Positions 17,411-26,862 of a DNA stretch of 64,000 nucleotides are shown piece after piece (the stretch's first letter is position 1; every line of letters begins with the position of its first letter). The position numbers and the translations under genes are program-made. Below the pieces are notes generated by a model. The model had not been told where the DNA came from. It was given only the letters and a program-made list of their open reading frames with translations, and did no database searches. Origin of the DNA: JAGVPT01 sp035505655 (lineage in GTDB: Bacteria > Bacteroidota > Ignavibacteria > UBA10030 > UBA8401); the NCBI GenBank assembly GCA_035505655.1, contig DATJQP010000083.1:10298-74297 (forward strand), given 5' to 3'.

Positions 17411-18549
17411 GTCTCTCGGAATGCCCGGAGTTTTTTGAAGAGCCGGTAGAACGGCCAGAAGAGGAACCGAAGACGGAACCCGTGCCTTCGCACATGAAAA
17501 TAAAAGAAGCGCACCGCTTCAACCAAACGCCCGTGCTGGAGGTATGTCCGCTGGGTATTCTCATAATGGCGATAAGACATCCGCATTTCCCGATGAAACT
17601 CACGCCGCGCTCCGGTGAAGTCTCCCGCAATGACTTTAAGAACACATGGCAGTAGCCGGCCGGGTTCGTCATCCCTCAGTTCAATAATGGAGTCGTACGG
17701 AAGGCCGAAATACTGATGGTCGTACACCACCGATGCGAAACAGAATGCGTCGGGCTTGATCATCTGGATCATCGGAAGGGGCTTCGCCCAGTCGGAGGTG
17801 CAGAGCCATGTGACGCCGCTCGACGATCCGACGAGGAGGGTGCAGTACTTGGAGAGCTCGGCGTTTTCCCGGAAAGAAAGGACGCTCCCGTCGATGATCC
17901 GATCGTTGTCGGAATGAAAGGTGACGTGCGAAGAGAGAATGACCGACACGTTGTCGACCGAGCGGACCAGGCTGTGGGCAATGCCGAGGGCAAACTCAAG
18001 CGTCGCCGCAGATTGCCCGCTCCGCGGCACGCACTCGAAGAGGATGACTCCTTGCCTCTCCCGGAGACGATGAGCCTCCGCGAACACCCTGACGCGCTCC
18101 ACTTCGCTCTCAGACAATCGCACCACCGGAGTGACCGGAACCGTTATCCTTCCCGGATAATTCCGGAAGATCGATGAGCGGATCGTTCCGTCATAGTTGC
18201 GGATATTTGACGGGAGACTTTGAGTAAGATAGACAAGATCAAAGTCCCCCCTTGCCTTTCTTGCAGCGACTTGGCGCTCAAACTCCGGCCACACATGGAT
18301 GGCCTCCCCCACTCCCGAAACCGGAATTTCCCACACTTCATCGACGTGCGGGTTGAGATCGATGACCGATCGATACATCGACCCGATTGCCCATGTAAGA
18401 TGAGAGGCGGGGAGGTCGTGTTTGATTTGCCGCGCGATTGCCGTTGTGTAGAGACAATCTCCGAAGGATCCGAGGTGTCCGAGAAGGATTCTCTTCCGGA
18501 CGCCCGGTATCGCCGTCGAGGCATCGCCTCCGATGTGATTCGCGCTCAT
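17407..18549 (-). CDS. GT9 (heptosyltransferase)-like glycosyltransferase
   Basis: Resembles the ADP-heptose:LPS heptosyltransferase family (GT9, GT-B fold). It opens with RILLGHLGSFGDCLYTTAIA, the family's characteristic GxxGDxL region, followed by the NPHVDEVWEIP stretch. The C-terminal domain holds VSVILSSHV and GSSSGVTWLC, in place of the donor-binding GPxSGxxH motif (the His is Trp/Leu here), so activity on ADP-heptose is uncertain. The C-terminal ~60 residues are basic and aromatic. Downstream gene overlaps by ATGA. Confidence 0.7.
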   Translation of the reverse strand: MSANHIGGDASTAIPGVRKRILLGHLGSFGDCLYTTAIARQIKHDLPASHLTWAIGSMYRSVIDLNPHVDEVWEIPVSGVGEAIHVWPEFERQVAARKARGDFDLVYLTQSLPSNIRNYDGTIRSSIFRNYPGRITVPVTPVVRLSESEVERVRVFAEAHRLRERQGVILFECVPRSGQSAATLEFALGIAHSLVRSVDNVSVILSSHVTFHSDNDRIIDGSVLSFRENAELSKYCTLLVGSSSGVTWLCTSDWAKPLPMIQMIKPDAFCFASVVYDHQYFGLPYDSIIELRDDEPGRLLPCVLKVIAGDFTGARREFHREMRMSYRHYENTQRTYLQHGRLVEAVRFFYFHVRRHGFRLRFLFWPFYRLFKKLRAFRET

Positions 18550-18603
18550 GGCCGGTTCGAGATTGCCGTGAGAAACCGATCAGTCGACGGAATTCCAATC
18601 GAG

Positions 18604-20391
18604 CTACGGCTCAGGGAGGATCTCCTTTCGAACAACGAAGGTTGCAAAGGTGTACTGGCATCCGCCGAATGAAAAATCGGGCCTTTCACATTCCCAGGCC
18701 GGCTCGCCGACCAGCCGGCACCCTGCCATCGCGGGAAGAAGCCGGGTACGAAGATCCCGTTGTGTGTAGAACCTGAAGTCTTCCGCCGGAATCGGGTCTC
18801 CCGGCTTATAAGCGTCGTTGAAATCGCAGGTGAGAACCGCCGTCCCTCCGGGAGCGAGGAGTTCTCCGATCAGCGCTACAAATCGTTCGTCCTGCCTGAC
18901 ATGTTCGATCACCGAGGTCGAGAAGACGATATCGTAGCCGGCCCTTCGCGTCGACGGCCGTGTGCAGAAGGTCTCCAGATCATAATTCAGGACGGGATCA
19001 ATCTCCTCGATACGGATGCCTGTCTTCCGGAGTGTCGCCGATGCGGTGTCTTCGTAGCTTCCCACGCAGAGGATTCTTCGCGCCCCTGTTTTCGCATAGA
19101 GCCGGGCAACCGTGTCAAAGACGAATGCCTGCTGAATATTTGCGCGGGGGATTTTGCGCGCGATCATTTCGGGAACAGAAGCCGAGAGAAATTCGATTGC
19201 CGGTGCATAGAGTTCCCGGGCTGAATCGTCGAGGATCCGGTTGTATCGGCGCACTTCAAACGTGGGGGCATAGTTTCGCGGAGCGTCTCCCGCAGACTCC
19301 TCTTGAATGACCGACGCCGTTGAGGGGCTCCATCGCTCGGGCGTCTTCTCCGTCTGCTTCGCCAACCTGATGAACTTTCGTACCGCTCTTCTCACCAGGC
19401 TGGGGCGCGGGGCGAGCTTCCGCTCAAGGACCATCCGGACGATCCTTTCGTAGTCCCAGAGGAGGTTGGCAACACTCCAATCCTCCGAAAAGGGAAGAAG
19501 CGGCTCGAAGCCGGAAGCGGCAATATCGCGAAGAGATCGATCCTCCACACAAATAGATGGTTCCGCGTGGAGGATGTGCCTGAACATGTTGCTCCGGGTG
19601 ATGGCGATCGGCCGGCGGACCGCCAGCGCATAATCGATGACGCTCGAGATCCCTCGTCCCGAATTCTGATCGTAGAGGAACGCATTGAGGGTGTTCTGAG
19701 ACAGGAACTCGAGGAGCTGCCGATCCTCCATGAAGTCGTGGTCAACGACGAGCCTGACCCCCGGCTTCTTCACGAGCGAACGGCATTGTTCCGCGATCGC
19801 GCGGGCATGGGCGCCGTCGGCATCGCCGAACGTCGCAAAGGGAATGTGGAGGCGGATCGTGGCTTCATCGTATTCCTCCTGCACTCTCAGCACGAGGCGG
19901 TCAAATCCCTTGCCCGGCGTTCCGAAGCCAAAACTTCCGATGACGGGACCGGCCGGGAGCGGGGATCGTCCTTCAAACCGCGGGACGAAGCGGCCGGTTT
20001 TGAACACGAGAGGATTCCGGAGAAGAAGCGTCGGGTCGGGAGCGATGAAGTAGTCGAAGAACTTGTTCGTCGCGGCGTCGGCTTCGGATTGATGCACCTC
20101 GTGAATAATTCCAATGTTGGGAACGTTTCGAAGTTTCACGATGCCTTTGCCGAGCCACCCCATGGTGATGGGATGGTAATTATAGATGATGGCCGACGGT
20201 GCGTGTTCGCGGACTTCGCTCCGGAGATCTTCCGCCGAAGAACAGGCAACGGGAACGAAGTTGAATGCCTGCGATGTCCTGAGAACGCCGGCAATATTCA
20301 AACCGAACTGGTACACCCCGCACTGCCGCTCCCGGTGGGAAACAAACAGCACTGTTGCCTTCCGCTCCCTATTGACCCGTTCCCCGTTCAT
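18604..20391 (-). CDS. Two-domain protein: glycosyltransferase-like N-terminus and SAM methyltransferase C-terminus
   Basis: About 595 residues in two parts. Residues ~10-340 look like a GT-B/GT4-type glycosyltransferase (VLFVSHRERQCGVYQFG at the start, PVIGSFGFGTPGKGFDRL opening the donor domain, NAFLYDQNSGRGISSVIDYALAVRRP in the E-x7-E region but without a clear second Glu). Residues ~370-590 are a class I methyltransferase: RILCVGSYEDTAS (a variant SAM-binding loop), then FSTSVIEHVRQDE and LLAPGGTAVLTCDF. The chain could glycosylate and then methyl-cap. ATG at 20391 is preferred over a TTG four codons earlier because GAGGA lies 5 bases before it. A 190-base gap separates it from the upstream GT9-like gene. 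Confidence 0.7.
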   Translation of the reverse strand: MNGERVNRERKATVLFVSHRERQCGVYQFGLNIAGVLRTSQAFNFVPVACSSAEDLRSEVREHAPSAIIYNYHPITMGWLGKGIVKLRNVPNIGIIHEVHQSEADAATNKFFDYFIAPDPTLLLRNPLVFKTGRFVPRFEGRSPLPAGPVIGSFGFGTPGKGFDRLVLRVQEEYDEATIRLHIPFATFGDADGAHARAIAEQCRSLVKKPGVRLVVDHDFMEDRQLLEFLSQNTLNAFLYDQNSGRGISSVIDYALAVRRPIAITRSNMFRHILHAEPSICVEDRSLRDIAASGFEPLLPFSEDWSVANLLWDYERIVRMVLERKLAPRPSLVRRAVRKFIRLAKQTEKTPERWSPSTASVIQEESAGDAPRNYAPTFEVRRYNRILDDSARELYAPAIEFLSASVPEMIARKIPRANIQQAFVFDTVARLYAKTGARRILCVGSYEDTASATLRKTGIRIEEIDPVLNYDLETFCTRPSTRRAGYDIVFSTSVIEHVRQDERFVALIGELLAPGGTAVLTCDFNDAYKPGDPIPAEDFRFYTQRDLRTRLLPAMAGCRLVGEPAWECERPDFSFGGCQYTFATFVVRKEILPEP

Positions 20392-20580
20392 GATGATCCT
20401 CAATCGTAGTGAATTACAGGCCGGCGATTCGTTGATAGCGCTGTCACTGAGGGAGCGAAAGTCTCCTTTTCAGCATTCGCGAAAATCACAACGTCCCTGA
20501 TCTCACGGAAGTTAGGACGACCGTTCAGTTCGATCCTCTCCCCGTCCTGAATTCATCCCGACGTCACAGAGGCAGGGGGG

Positions 20581-21555
20581 CTAAATCTCCGTGATATCCT
20601 GTTCGATCTGCATCTTCAGGCGACCCCGGAGTCTCTCAACCGCAGCGATGACGTGCTCAACCGAGATCATCGTCATGCACTTCCGGTCAAAATCGCAATC
20701 GTGCCATTGCCAGCACGGGGCGCACTCGACGAAGCTGTCGAGGTTTTCGTTGCAGGTGTAGCCCGTCTGGAACGAATGGATGCGGCCGCCGAAGATGATG
20801 ACGCTCCGACGACCGATGGCCCGGGCGAGGTGCATCAGAAACCCTTCAAGCCCGACGAAGAATTCGGACTGGCTCAGGACGGTGGCGTCGTCGCGGAGCG
20901 AATTCTTTCCGCGGAGATCGATCGTCCCCCGAAGCGGCGGATCGCCGACAGTGCCAAGTTGAACGACTCTGTACCCGAACCTCTCGCGGAGGATGTCGAC
21001 AACGGTCTGGAACCTGTTGACATCCCAGAGCTTGTTGAGCCAGATCGTTGGGTACGAATCCTTTCCGAGACATTGGACGGCGATCTGCCCCGGCCTGATT
21101 TCCCCGAACTCCTTTTCGTCGGGCCCGGCATGGTAGTACGGACGCTGCTCGATCGCACCCCTGACGCCGGCATTCCGGCAGAGTATTTTAATAACGTGTT
21201 CCTTTGGAGGAACCTCCGACCGCTGGGGCACAAGTTCCGTCGTGTATCGCAGGTTGATCCGGCGACCGTTGAGCAATTTGCTGTATCGGAGATACCATTG
21301 TTCCCACGAGAAGACTCTGTGATAGTCGGGATTATGGTAAAGGAGGCTCGCCGAATGAGAGACCTGCCAGATCTTCGTGGCGGAGTTCCGCCGGTGCAAT
21401 TCGTGAGCCACGGCTGTAAGGTACATTTCATCCCCCAAACCTCCGCCGAACTGCAGCATGGCGTCCGGGAGTCCATGCCGGGCGAGGATGGCGAAGGACC
21501 GTGCTTCGATCCCTGCCAGGCGAAGCATCGCACCGGGAATTTTCAGAGGATTCAT
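20581..21555 (-). CDS. GT9-like glycosyltransferase
   Basis: About 324 residues. The N-terminal half carries the GT9 signature LQFGGGLGDEMYLTAVAHEL; the C-terminal half has SQSEFFVGLEGFLMHLARAIG, replacing the usual GxxSGxxHLA donor motif but keeping the HLA tripeptide, and ends in a Cys-containing stretch (CAPCWQWHDCDFDRKCM) found in many members. The start is placed at ATG 21555 (MNPLKIPG), one base after the stop of the upstream GT2 gene and preceded by GGGGAGA; the frame continues upstream to 21657 only through that gene. Sugar unknown. Confidence 0.75.
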   Translation of the reverse strand: MNPLKIPGAMLRLAGIEARSFAILARHGLPDAMLQFGGGLGDEMYLTAVAHELHRRNSATKIWQVSHSASLLYHNPDYHRVFSWEQWYLRYSKLLNGRRINLRYTTELVPQRSEVPPKEHVIKILCRNAGVRGAIEQRPYYHAGPDEKEFGEIRPGQIAVQCLGKDSYPTIWLNKLWDVNRFQTVVDILRERFGYRVVQLGTVGDPPLRGTIDLRGKNSLRDDATVLSQSEFFVGLEGFLMHLARAIGRRSVIIFGGRIHSFQTGYTCNENLDSFVECAPCWQWHDCDFDRKCMTMISVEHVIAAVERLRGRLKMQIEQDITEI

Positions 21556-21556
21556 C

Positions 21557-22435
21557 TCACGAGTCTCCCCGGCTGGGGATCGCCGGTCTGCCCAAGAGCG
21601 AATCCCGCACCGTCGCGCCGCAGGAACGAAGGAAGTAGACCGGATCCAGGAGAGCATCGAGATAGAAGTATCTTCTCGTTTGCCGGCGGAGATTCCCCTG
21701 CGTCACTTCGTGGAGGTGAACTCTTGCCTCCTCGGGCATCGGCGAGGCGCCAAACCGCTCGCGGACGATGTTGCCTTCCCGCACGGCAACGGTCGACGCC
21801 AGGCGCGACGTCTTGGAATCTTCGTGAGCTCTATACGCCGCCAGGATCCGGTGAAGGACCGCCGGCGGGCTGTGCCGGGCAAGTCTCAGAAAAAGGTCAT
21901 AGTCAAAACAAAAATGGAGCGAGCGGTCAAATCCCCCGACATCGAAGAAGGTACGCCGCCGCCAGAAGCAGGCCATCTGATAAAAGACGGGGCCGCCGTT
22001 GAGGAGTGAGTCGTAATCCTGTCCCGCGCCATAGAACTTTGTTACGCTTTTTCCCGTCGAGCTTACGGTGACACATCCGCCGATGAGCCATGAGATCCCG
22101 GGGCTCGCAGCAAAACACTCTGCAACGGTCCTCAAGGCTCCGGGAAGGTAGTAATCGTCCGAGTTGATGTATCCGAGGATCTCCCCGGTTGCCATTTCAA
22201 AGCCGCGATAGACCGCATCGGCCTGACCGGCATCCTTTGCGCTTGTCCAGTACTTCAGCCGGTGCTCATATTTTTTGATGATCCCGGCACTGCCGTCCGT
22301 GCTCCCGCCATCCATGACGATATACTCAACGTTCCGGTACGACTGATCGAGGACTGAACGCAGAGTTTGCTCAAGGTAACCGGCCTGATTAAACGATGGG
22401 GTGACGATTGAAATGAGAGGCAGGTCCTTCTTCAT
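21557..22435 (-). CDS. GT2 family glycosyltransferase
   Basis: A 292-residue GT-A enzyme. It begins at ATG 22435 (MKKDLPLISIVTPSFNQ), which overlaps the upstream stop as ATGA; the frame is open for a further 149 codons upstream but only as an overlap with the preceding gene. Motifs: VMDGGSTDGSAG near residue 45, the metal site YINSDDYYLPG near residue 95 (NSDD), and FDYDLFLRLA near residue 190 in the catalytic-base region. Length and motifs match GT2 enzymes that extend O-antigen or capsule chains. Confidence 0.85.
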   Translation of the reverse strand: MKKDLPLISIVTPSFNQAGYLEQTLRSVLDQSYRNVEYIVMDGGSTDGSAGIIKKYEHRLKYWTSAKDAGQADAVYRGFEMATGEILGYINSDDYYLPGALRTVAECFAASPGISWLIGGCVTVSSTGKSVTKFYGAGQDYDSLLNGGPVFYQMACFWRRRTFFDVGGFDRSLHFCFDYDLFLRLARHSPPAVLHRILAAYRAHEDSKTSRLASTVAVREGNIVRERFGASPMPEEARVHLHEVTQGNLRRQTRRYFYLDALLDPVYFLRSCGATVRDSLLGRPAIPSRGDS

Positions 22436-23469
22436 ACTTTGAGGCCTCGCCGGGAATTCTGCAGGCGGAGAAGTCTTCTGAAGACTTTGTCGCTCCTCCG
22501 GACCAGCCATGAATGTTGGAAAGATTGCGTGAGCGAGGCGTAGCGGTGAAAAAATCGCTCGAGAAGATTCCTCGGATCTTTCGTTGCGATGGTATTCGCC
22601 AGACCATGACGTTCCGCGACCGTTCTCCAGTCGACATCCCAGATCGGCAATTGTGAGAATGACCAAGTTCCGTGCTGCTGGAAAAGGCCAAGGACTTCGC
22701 GGTCCCACCAGTACGTCTTTTCCTTCCTGACGGTGCGGAGGTCGATCCCGCCCCGGGCGTAGCCGTCGTACCACCAGGATGGGACATCGCGGAGATCGGA
22801 CGGTCGGACGGCGTCCATGTGATGGTACTGGCGATAGAGATTGACCGCGCTCTTTTCGGGAGAGATCAGCCGTTCCATGCATTGATACCAGCGCTGCTTG
22901 CTTTCCATCCTCGCCCAGTCCCGGTACTGATAGTGCATCACCTTCACGTCGTGGAGCGGAAATGTCGGGGCGTTGCGAGGGACGGGAATTCTGCCGCTGT
23001 GGACGGTGACGCCTTCGTACTCAGTTCCGTCATCCATGAAGCCGAACGACATCATCTCCGCCGGAGACCAGTACTTCGATCCGTCCGGCCGCAGGTTCGC
23101 CCATTCGAAATTGATCACCGTCCCCGGCGGCACCTGAAGCATCCTGCGCCATTCGTCGCTCGAACCGAAATTCGGGGTGAGGAATTCGTCTGCGTCGATT
23201 GCGATGAGGAGGCGGGGAGACGGAAGCCGCCGGGCCGCGTCGAGGAGGAGCTTGTGATGGTATCCCTCATTGTAGGATGAGCAGTCGTTGTCGAGGATGG
23301 TCACCTTCGCAAACTTCGCCGCCAAAACCCGCGTCGAGTCGGTCGAGCGCTGGTCGGCAAGAATAATCTTGTCGGCCCAGAGGCTGGCACACGCAAGAAA
23401 TTGCTCGATCACCCAGGCTTCATTCCTGACCGGCGTAAGACATATGACCGTAGGGCTGTCGGTTTTCAT
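22432..23469 (-). CDS. GT2-like glycosyltransferase
   Basis: A 345-residue protein of the GT2 superfamily that generally acts on surface glycans: TPVRNEAWVIEQFL at the N-terminus, ILADQRSTDSTR near residue 40 (replacing the VDDGSTD loop), and the metal site AIDADEFLTP near residue 95. The rest is long and aromatic-rich, with a YARGGIDLRTVRKEKTYWW stretch not matched to a known domain. Start and stop both overlap neighbours by ATGA (22432-22435 and 23466-23469), so translation of the three genes is probably linked. Confidence 0.75.
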   Translation of the reverse strand: MKTDSPTVICLTPVRNEAWVIEQFLACASLWADKIILADQRSTDSTRVLAAKFAKVTILDNDCSSYNEGYHHKLLLDAARRLPSPRLLIAIDADEFLTPNFGSSDEWRRMLQVPPGTVINFEWANLRPDGSKYWSPAEMMSFGFMDDGTEYEGVTVHSGRIPVPRNAPTFPLHDVKVMHYQYRDWARMESKQRWYQCMERLISPEKSAVNLYRQYHHMDAVRPSDLRDVPSWWYDGYARGGIDLRTVRKEKTYWWDREVLGLFQQHGTWSFSQLPIWDVDWRTVAERHGLANTIATKDPRNLLERFFHRYASLTQSFQHSWLVRRSDKVFRRLLRLQNSRRGLKV

Positions 23470-24086
23470 TTCACCTTTTGCGCGATCCAGAGCGAATCAT
23501 GAAGACCGAGAAATCGAAAGTTTTCCCGGCCGAGAAGATGATGCTCGACGACCCACGTCGGCCCCAAGTCGTGACGTGACGGGTCAAAGTCGTGAAAGGC
23601 GATGAACCCTCCCGGAACGAGGGGGGGCGAAAAGAGGCGAAAATCCTTCTCGCACGCCTCAACGGAATGATCGCCGTCGATGAAGAGAAAGTCTATTTTT
23701 TCAAACTTCCCGGCAAAATCCGCGGAGTATCCGGCGCAGGTTGCCACTTTCCCAAGAACGCCGAAGCTCCTCATGTTTTGTTCGAACTGTCGCACGAGCG
23801 GACCCTCCCCCTTCTGACGCCGGTAGAGTTCGGCACTTCCGGGCTCTCCCGCCGCGTCGAAAGGATCGATGGCAAAGACCTTTCCACTCTTCAACCCCTT
23901 CGCGAGGCAATATGTGCTCCTCCCTTTCCATGAACCGATCTCGACGATCACAGCATTCTTTCCGAGCATCGAGGCGTGGCGGTACAGCTCAATCGCTTCG
24001 CGCGCAGAAAGCCATCCTTCAATCGCCGTAAACTTCTTAATACGCCGGTAAATGTAGAGCCGTCGCAGACGTTCAGGAAGGTTCAT
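23466..24086 (-). CDS. Class I SAM-dependent methyltransferase (Methyltransf_24 type)
   Basis: A 206-residue single-domain methyltransferase, probably modifying a sugar of the glycan. The SAM-binding loop is VEIGSWKGRSTYCLA near residue 48, the acidic end of the second strand is AIDPFD, and IDFLFIDGDHSVEACEKDF marks motif III, which also contains a metal-binding-type DGDH seen in cephalosporin-hydroxylase/CmcI-like members. Ends with VPGGFIAFHDF. Start and stop overlap neighbours by 4 bases. Alternatively a hydroxylase-like CmcI relative. Confidence 0.8.
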   Translation of the reverse strand: MNLPERLRRLYIYRRIKKFTAIEGWLSAREAIELYRHASMLGKNAVIVEIGSWKGRSTYCLAKGLKSGKVFAIDPFDAAGEPGSAELYRRQKGEGPLVRQFEQNMRSFGVLGKVATCAGYSADFAGKFEKIDFLFIDGDHSVEACEKDFRLFSPPLVPGGFIAFHDFDPSRHDLGPTWVVEHHLLGRENFRFLGLHDSLWIAQKVK

Positions 24087-24865
24087 ACCGTTCGATCGCG
24101 ATGCTGGACCCGTGCAAGGAGATGGAATTGGTCGCCTCCGCGCGGGATGAGCGACGCGATCCGCGAGAGCATGTCGTCGCCGTGTTCCAGGCTTGAGTAT
24201 CTCAACGCGAGGAGGTCGAAACCCAGGGTCCGAAGAATGTGCGCCATCCCCGTCCCGGTGAAATGCCAGTAATGCTGTTCAGGCACCCAGGCGTACCAAC
24301 GTTCCTTCAGAACCCTCGGAACCAATCCTCTCCAGTTCGCCTGGACGAGGAGGAGCACTCCTTCCTCCTTCAGTTTCCTTTGCGCCTCAAGGAGGACGTT
24401 TCTTGGATCTTTGAGGTGCTCGACCACCTGTGAGAGTATGATCGCATCGTAGGTTCCGTCCACAGATCCGTTCGGGAAATAGCCGGTGAAAACATTCAAA
24501 CCCTTCGTTCGGGCTCTCGCACTCGCAGCTGCGCTCGGCTCGACGCCGGTCACGACGTACTTCCGGGCGGAGAGCAGGCCGAGAAGGAACCCTTCGCCGC
24601 AACCGATCTCCAGCACTTTGGCGCCTGCGGGAACGAACTGCCGGATCAACTGCACCTGACCTTCGAGTGCCGCACGCCACTGCCGCGGCAGGTCGGCGAC
24701 CTCTTTGAATGCAAACTGTCCGTGGAAGTCATCCTCCTCGTACGGCTTTTCCGCCGGCGGTGGATCCGTCCACGCATTCAGGCACTCCGTGCAGGAAATG
24801 ACTTTCCATTGCTCCGCATGGACGACAACTCGTTGGCGGCTTCCGCCGCACCAGGGGCACATCAT
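24083..24865 (-). CDS. Zinc-finger class I SAM methyltransferase
   Basis: The first 30 residues contain two CxxC pairs (MMCPWCGG and CTECLNAW), a small zinc ribbon typical of methyltransferases in nucleotide-sugar and O-antigen pathways. The catalytic domain follows: VLEIGCGEGFLLGLL is the SAM-binding glycine loop near residue 85, GVEPSAAA the acidic strand, and AIILSQVVEHLKDPRNVL motif III/IV. The substrate is probably a TDP- or lipid-linked sugar, but this is not visible in sequence. ATG at 24865 overlaps the stop of the FkbM gene (ATGA). Confidence 0.85.
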   Translation of the reverse strand: MMCPWCGGSRQRVVVHAEQWKVISCTECLNAWTDPPPAEKPYEEDDFHGQFAFKEVADLPRQWRAALEGQVQLIRQFVPAGAKVLEIGCGEGFLLGLLSARKYVVTGVEPSAAASARARTKGLNVFTGYFPNGSVDGTYDAIILSQVVEHLKDPRNVLLEAQRKLKEEGVLLLVQANWRGLVPRVLKERWYAWVPEQHYWHFTGTGMAHILRTLGFDLLALRYSSLEHGDDMLSRIASLIPRGGDQFHLLARVQHRDRTV

Positions 24866-25590
24866 CCCCGGGCTCCTTTGACGAAACTGCGGCTTGCCGT
24901 CTGTTTCCGTCTGATGAAGAGCACATTCCCGGAATCATCCCAGGGAATTTCTTCTTTCTCGACATAGAACCCCGCCGATTCAAGCCAGGGGCGGAGGTCT
25001 TTGTAGAGCGAATTTCCTTCGTAACTCTCGATGAGCATGACCTCAGAATGGATGGCGCTGACGGTTGAGAGAACCTTCGGCGACGACATCATGGTTCTTA
25101 GCTCGTACCCCTGGAGGTCAAGCCACAGAAGATCAACTCTGCTCACGGCATTCTTCATCGCCCAGTCGTCGAGCGTCGTGATCGGAACCGTCACCGAACG
25201 GGGAAAGAGAACGTCCGGGTGAATCCGCAGATGTTCTTTCGGGTTCAGCAGTGAGCTTGAGCCGTCGGATGCACCGGTGCTGATATGAATCTCCGTCATG
25301 CCCGTCTTGTCGCCGACCGCGCTCTGGAAACAACGGACATTCCGGTACCTGTTTGTATTCAGCCGGAGCTGCTCGAAGAGTTCCGGGACCGGTTCAAAGG
25401 CGTAGATGGTGCCCCGGGGCCACCGTTTCGCCATCTCAACGGTGTCGACACCGACATGAGCGCCGGCTTCAATAACGATGGGATCCGACGGAACAAAGCG
25501 GGCGATGACCTTTTTGGGGATAATTCCTCTCACCGGCTTCTCACCGAGAAGGCCGATCCTTCGCAGCACACCACTGATCCTGGGGATCAT
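24862..25590 (-). CDS. FkbM family methyltransferase
   Basis: A 242-residue SAM-dependent O-methyltransferase of the FkbM family, likely methylating a sugar hydroxyl of the glycan. Family features: VIEAGAHVGVDTVEMAKRW near residue 35 (SAM loop), YAFEPVPELFEQL (FEP motif), TTLDDWA in the middle, VDLLWLDLQGYELRTM (the LDxxGxE motif), and a final LFIRRK. A basic N-terminus precedes the domain. Start ATG at 25590 is 3 bases after the stop of the ABC ATPase gene, suggesting capping or tailoring coupled to export. Confidence 0.85.
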   Translation of the reverse strand: MIPRISGVLRRIGLLGEKPVRGIIPKKVIARFVPSDPIVIEAGAHVGVDTVEMAKRWPRGTIYAFEPVPELFEQLRLNTNRYRNVRCFQSAVGDKTGMTEIHISTGASDGSSSLLNPKEHLRIHPDVLFPRSVTVPITTLDDWAMKNAVSRVDLLWLDLQGYELRTMMSSPKVLSTVSAIHSEVMLIESYEGNSLYKDLRPWLESAGFYVEKEEIPWDDSGNVLFIRRKQTASRSFVKGARG

Positions 25591-25593
25591 GGC

Positions 25594-26847
25594 TTAAACC
25601 TGTTCCCATGTGAGGGACGGAAACACCATCCCGGGGTGATTGTGCGGGGTGAGAACCGAATAGAAACTCGAGTACTGGGGGTCGATCGCGACCTCGAAGC
25701 TCAGCACCGGTTCGTACTGGTGCATGAGACTTTGGGCGCAATGGATGGAAAGAAGCGGGATGATGAAGTACTCGCCGTTGTTGAGGAAGTGTCTTGGAAT
25801 CCTGCACCGGACGATAACCTCGCCCGCCTTCGTCAACGCGAGGCCGTTTGGATAATCGACCTGCTGCGTCCGCATGACCACGACCCCGTTCTTCGTGAGG
25901 TCGAAACCCACCTTCAGGAGATTGTTCGGTTCCTTGACGGTCAGCGAAAACGCGATCACCACCTCTTCGCTGGTGCGAAAAATCCTCGACGGCACCCCGT
26001 CACCGCTCGTCGTGGAGACCGACCCAATCCATGCGCTCTCCTGTTTGTCCCTCGGATTATTGTTCTCCCAACGGGATTCAACGAGAGGTGTGCCCATCCT
26101 TTCGTACTCGGAGGTGACGGCATTGCTCTCGCCGATGAGTCGAAGCTTCCCTTCGTGGAGCAACAAAGCCTTCGAGCAAAGCTGCCGCACCATCCCTGTA
26201 TTATGCGTCACAAAGAGGACCGTCCTTCCCCCCTTCCCCAGCTCCTCGATCCGGCCGAGCGACTTCTTCTGGAACTGTGCGTCGCCGACTGCGAGCACCT
26301 CGTCGACGATGAGGATCTCCGGGTCGAGGTGTGCCGCGATCGCAAACGCCAGCCGCATATACATCCCGGAGGAGTACCGTTTCACCGGCGTATCGATGAA
26401 CCGCTCCATCTCCGCGAACGCGACGATTTCGTCAAATTTGCTCAGGATCTCGGCCCGCTTCATCCCGAGAATCGAACCGTTGAGAAAAATGTTTTCCCGC
26501 CCCGTCAGTTCCCCGCTGAAGCCGGTCCCAACTTCGAGGAGTGCGGCAACCCGTCCGCCGATGCGTATGAGTCCTTCCGTCGGTCCGGTGATTCGTGAGA
26601 GAATTTTCAGCAGCGTGCTCTTCCCGGCCCCGTTCCTGCCGATGATTCCGAGGACTTCTCCCGCCTCCAGCTGGAACGAGACGTCCTTCAGAGCCCAGAG
26701 GACTTCATCCTTTGACTCCGACGGTTTCTTTCGCGACAGGAGCGAGCGAATCTTCTCGTCGAAGGCATCGCGGAAGGAGTTCCCCCTCCTGAGGGCACCG
26801 ATGCGGTACTGCTTGCCAAGATGTTCGACCGAGATGATGGCTGACAT
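25594..26847 (-). CDS. wzt: Polysaccharide ABC transporter ATPase with Wzt-type C-terminal domain
   Basis: Energises export of lipid-linked glycan across the inner membrane with the permease encoded next to it. The ATPase domain (residues ~1-245) has Walker A GRNGAGKST, signature YSSGMYMRLAFAIA and Walker B ILIVDEVLAVGD with the switch His in VTHNTG. Residues ~260-417 form a beta-rich domain in the position of the Wzt carbohydrate-binding domain, which in characterised systems recognises the modified chain end and so makes export depend on capping. Methyltransferase genes flank this pair. Length 417 is normal for the chain-end-recognising subtype. The gap to the permease gene is 15 bases. Confidence 0.85.
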   Translation of the reverse strand: MSAIISVEHLGKQYRIGALRRGNSFRDAFDEKIRSLLSRKKPSESKDEVLWALKDVSFQLEAGEVLGIIGRNGAGKSTLLKILSRITGPTEGLIRIGGRVAALLEVGTGFSGELTGRENIFLNGSILGMKRAEILSKFDEIVAFAEMERFIDTPVKRYSSGMYMRLAFAIAAHLDPEILIVDEVLAVGDAQFQKKSLGRIEELGKGGRTVLFVTHNTGMVRQLCSKALLLHEGKLRLIGESNAVTSEYERMGTPLVESRWENNNPRDKQESAWIGSVSTTSGDGVPSRIFRTSEEVVIAFSLTVKEPNNLLKVGFDLTKNGVVVMRTQQVDYPNGLALTKAGEVIVRCRIPRHFLNNGEYFIIPLLSIHCAQSLMHQYEPVLSFEVAIDPQYSSFYSVLTPHNHPGMVFPSLTWEQV

Positions 26848-26862
26848 GTTCAGCGGGAATAG

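Noticed and set aside
20653..22002. Long plus-strand open frame across a glycosyltransferase pair
   Set aside because: It lies opposite two GT genes with family motifs, has biased composition and no ribosome site.
25285..26598. Plus-strand open frame opposite the FkbM and Wzt-like genes
   Set aside because: No domain, and the minus strand holds complete Walker motifs in the same stretch.
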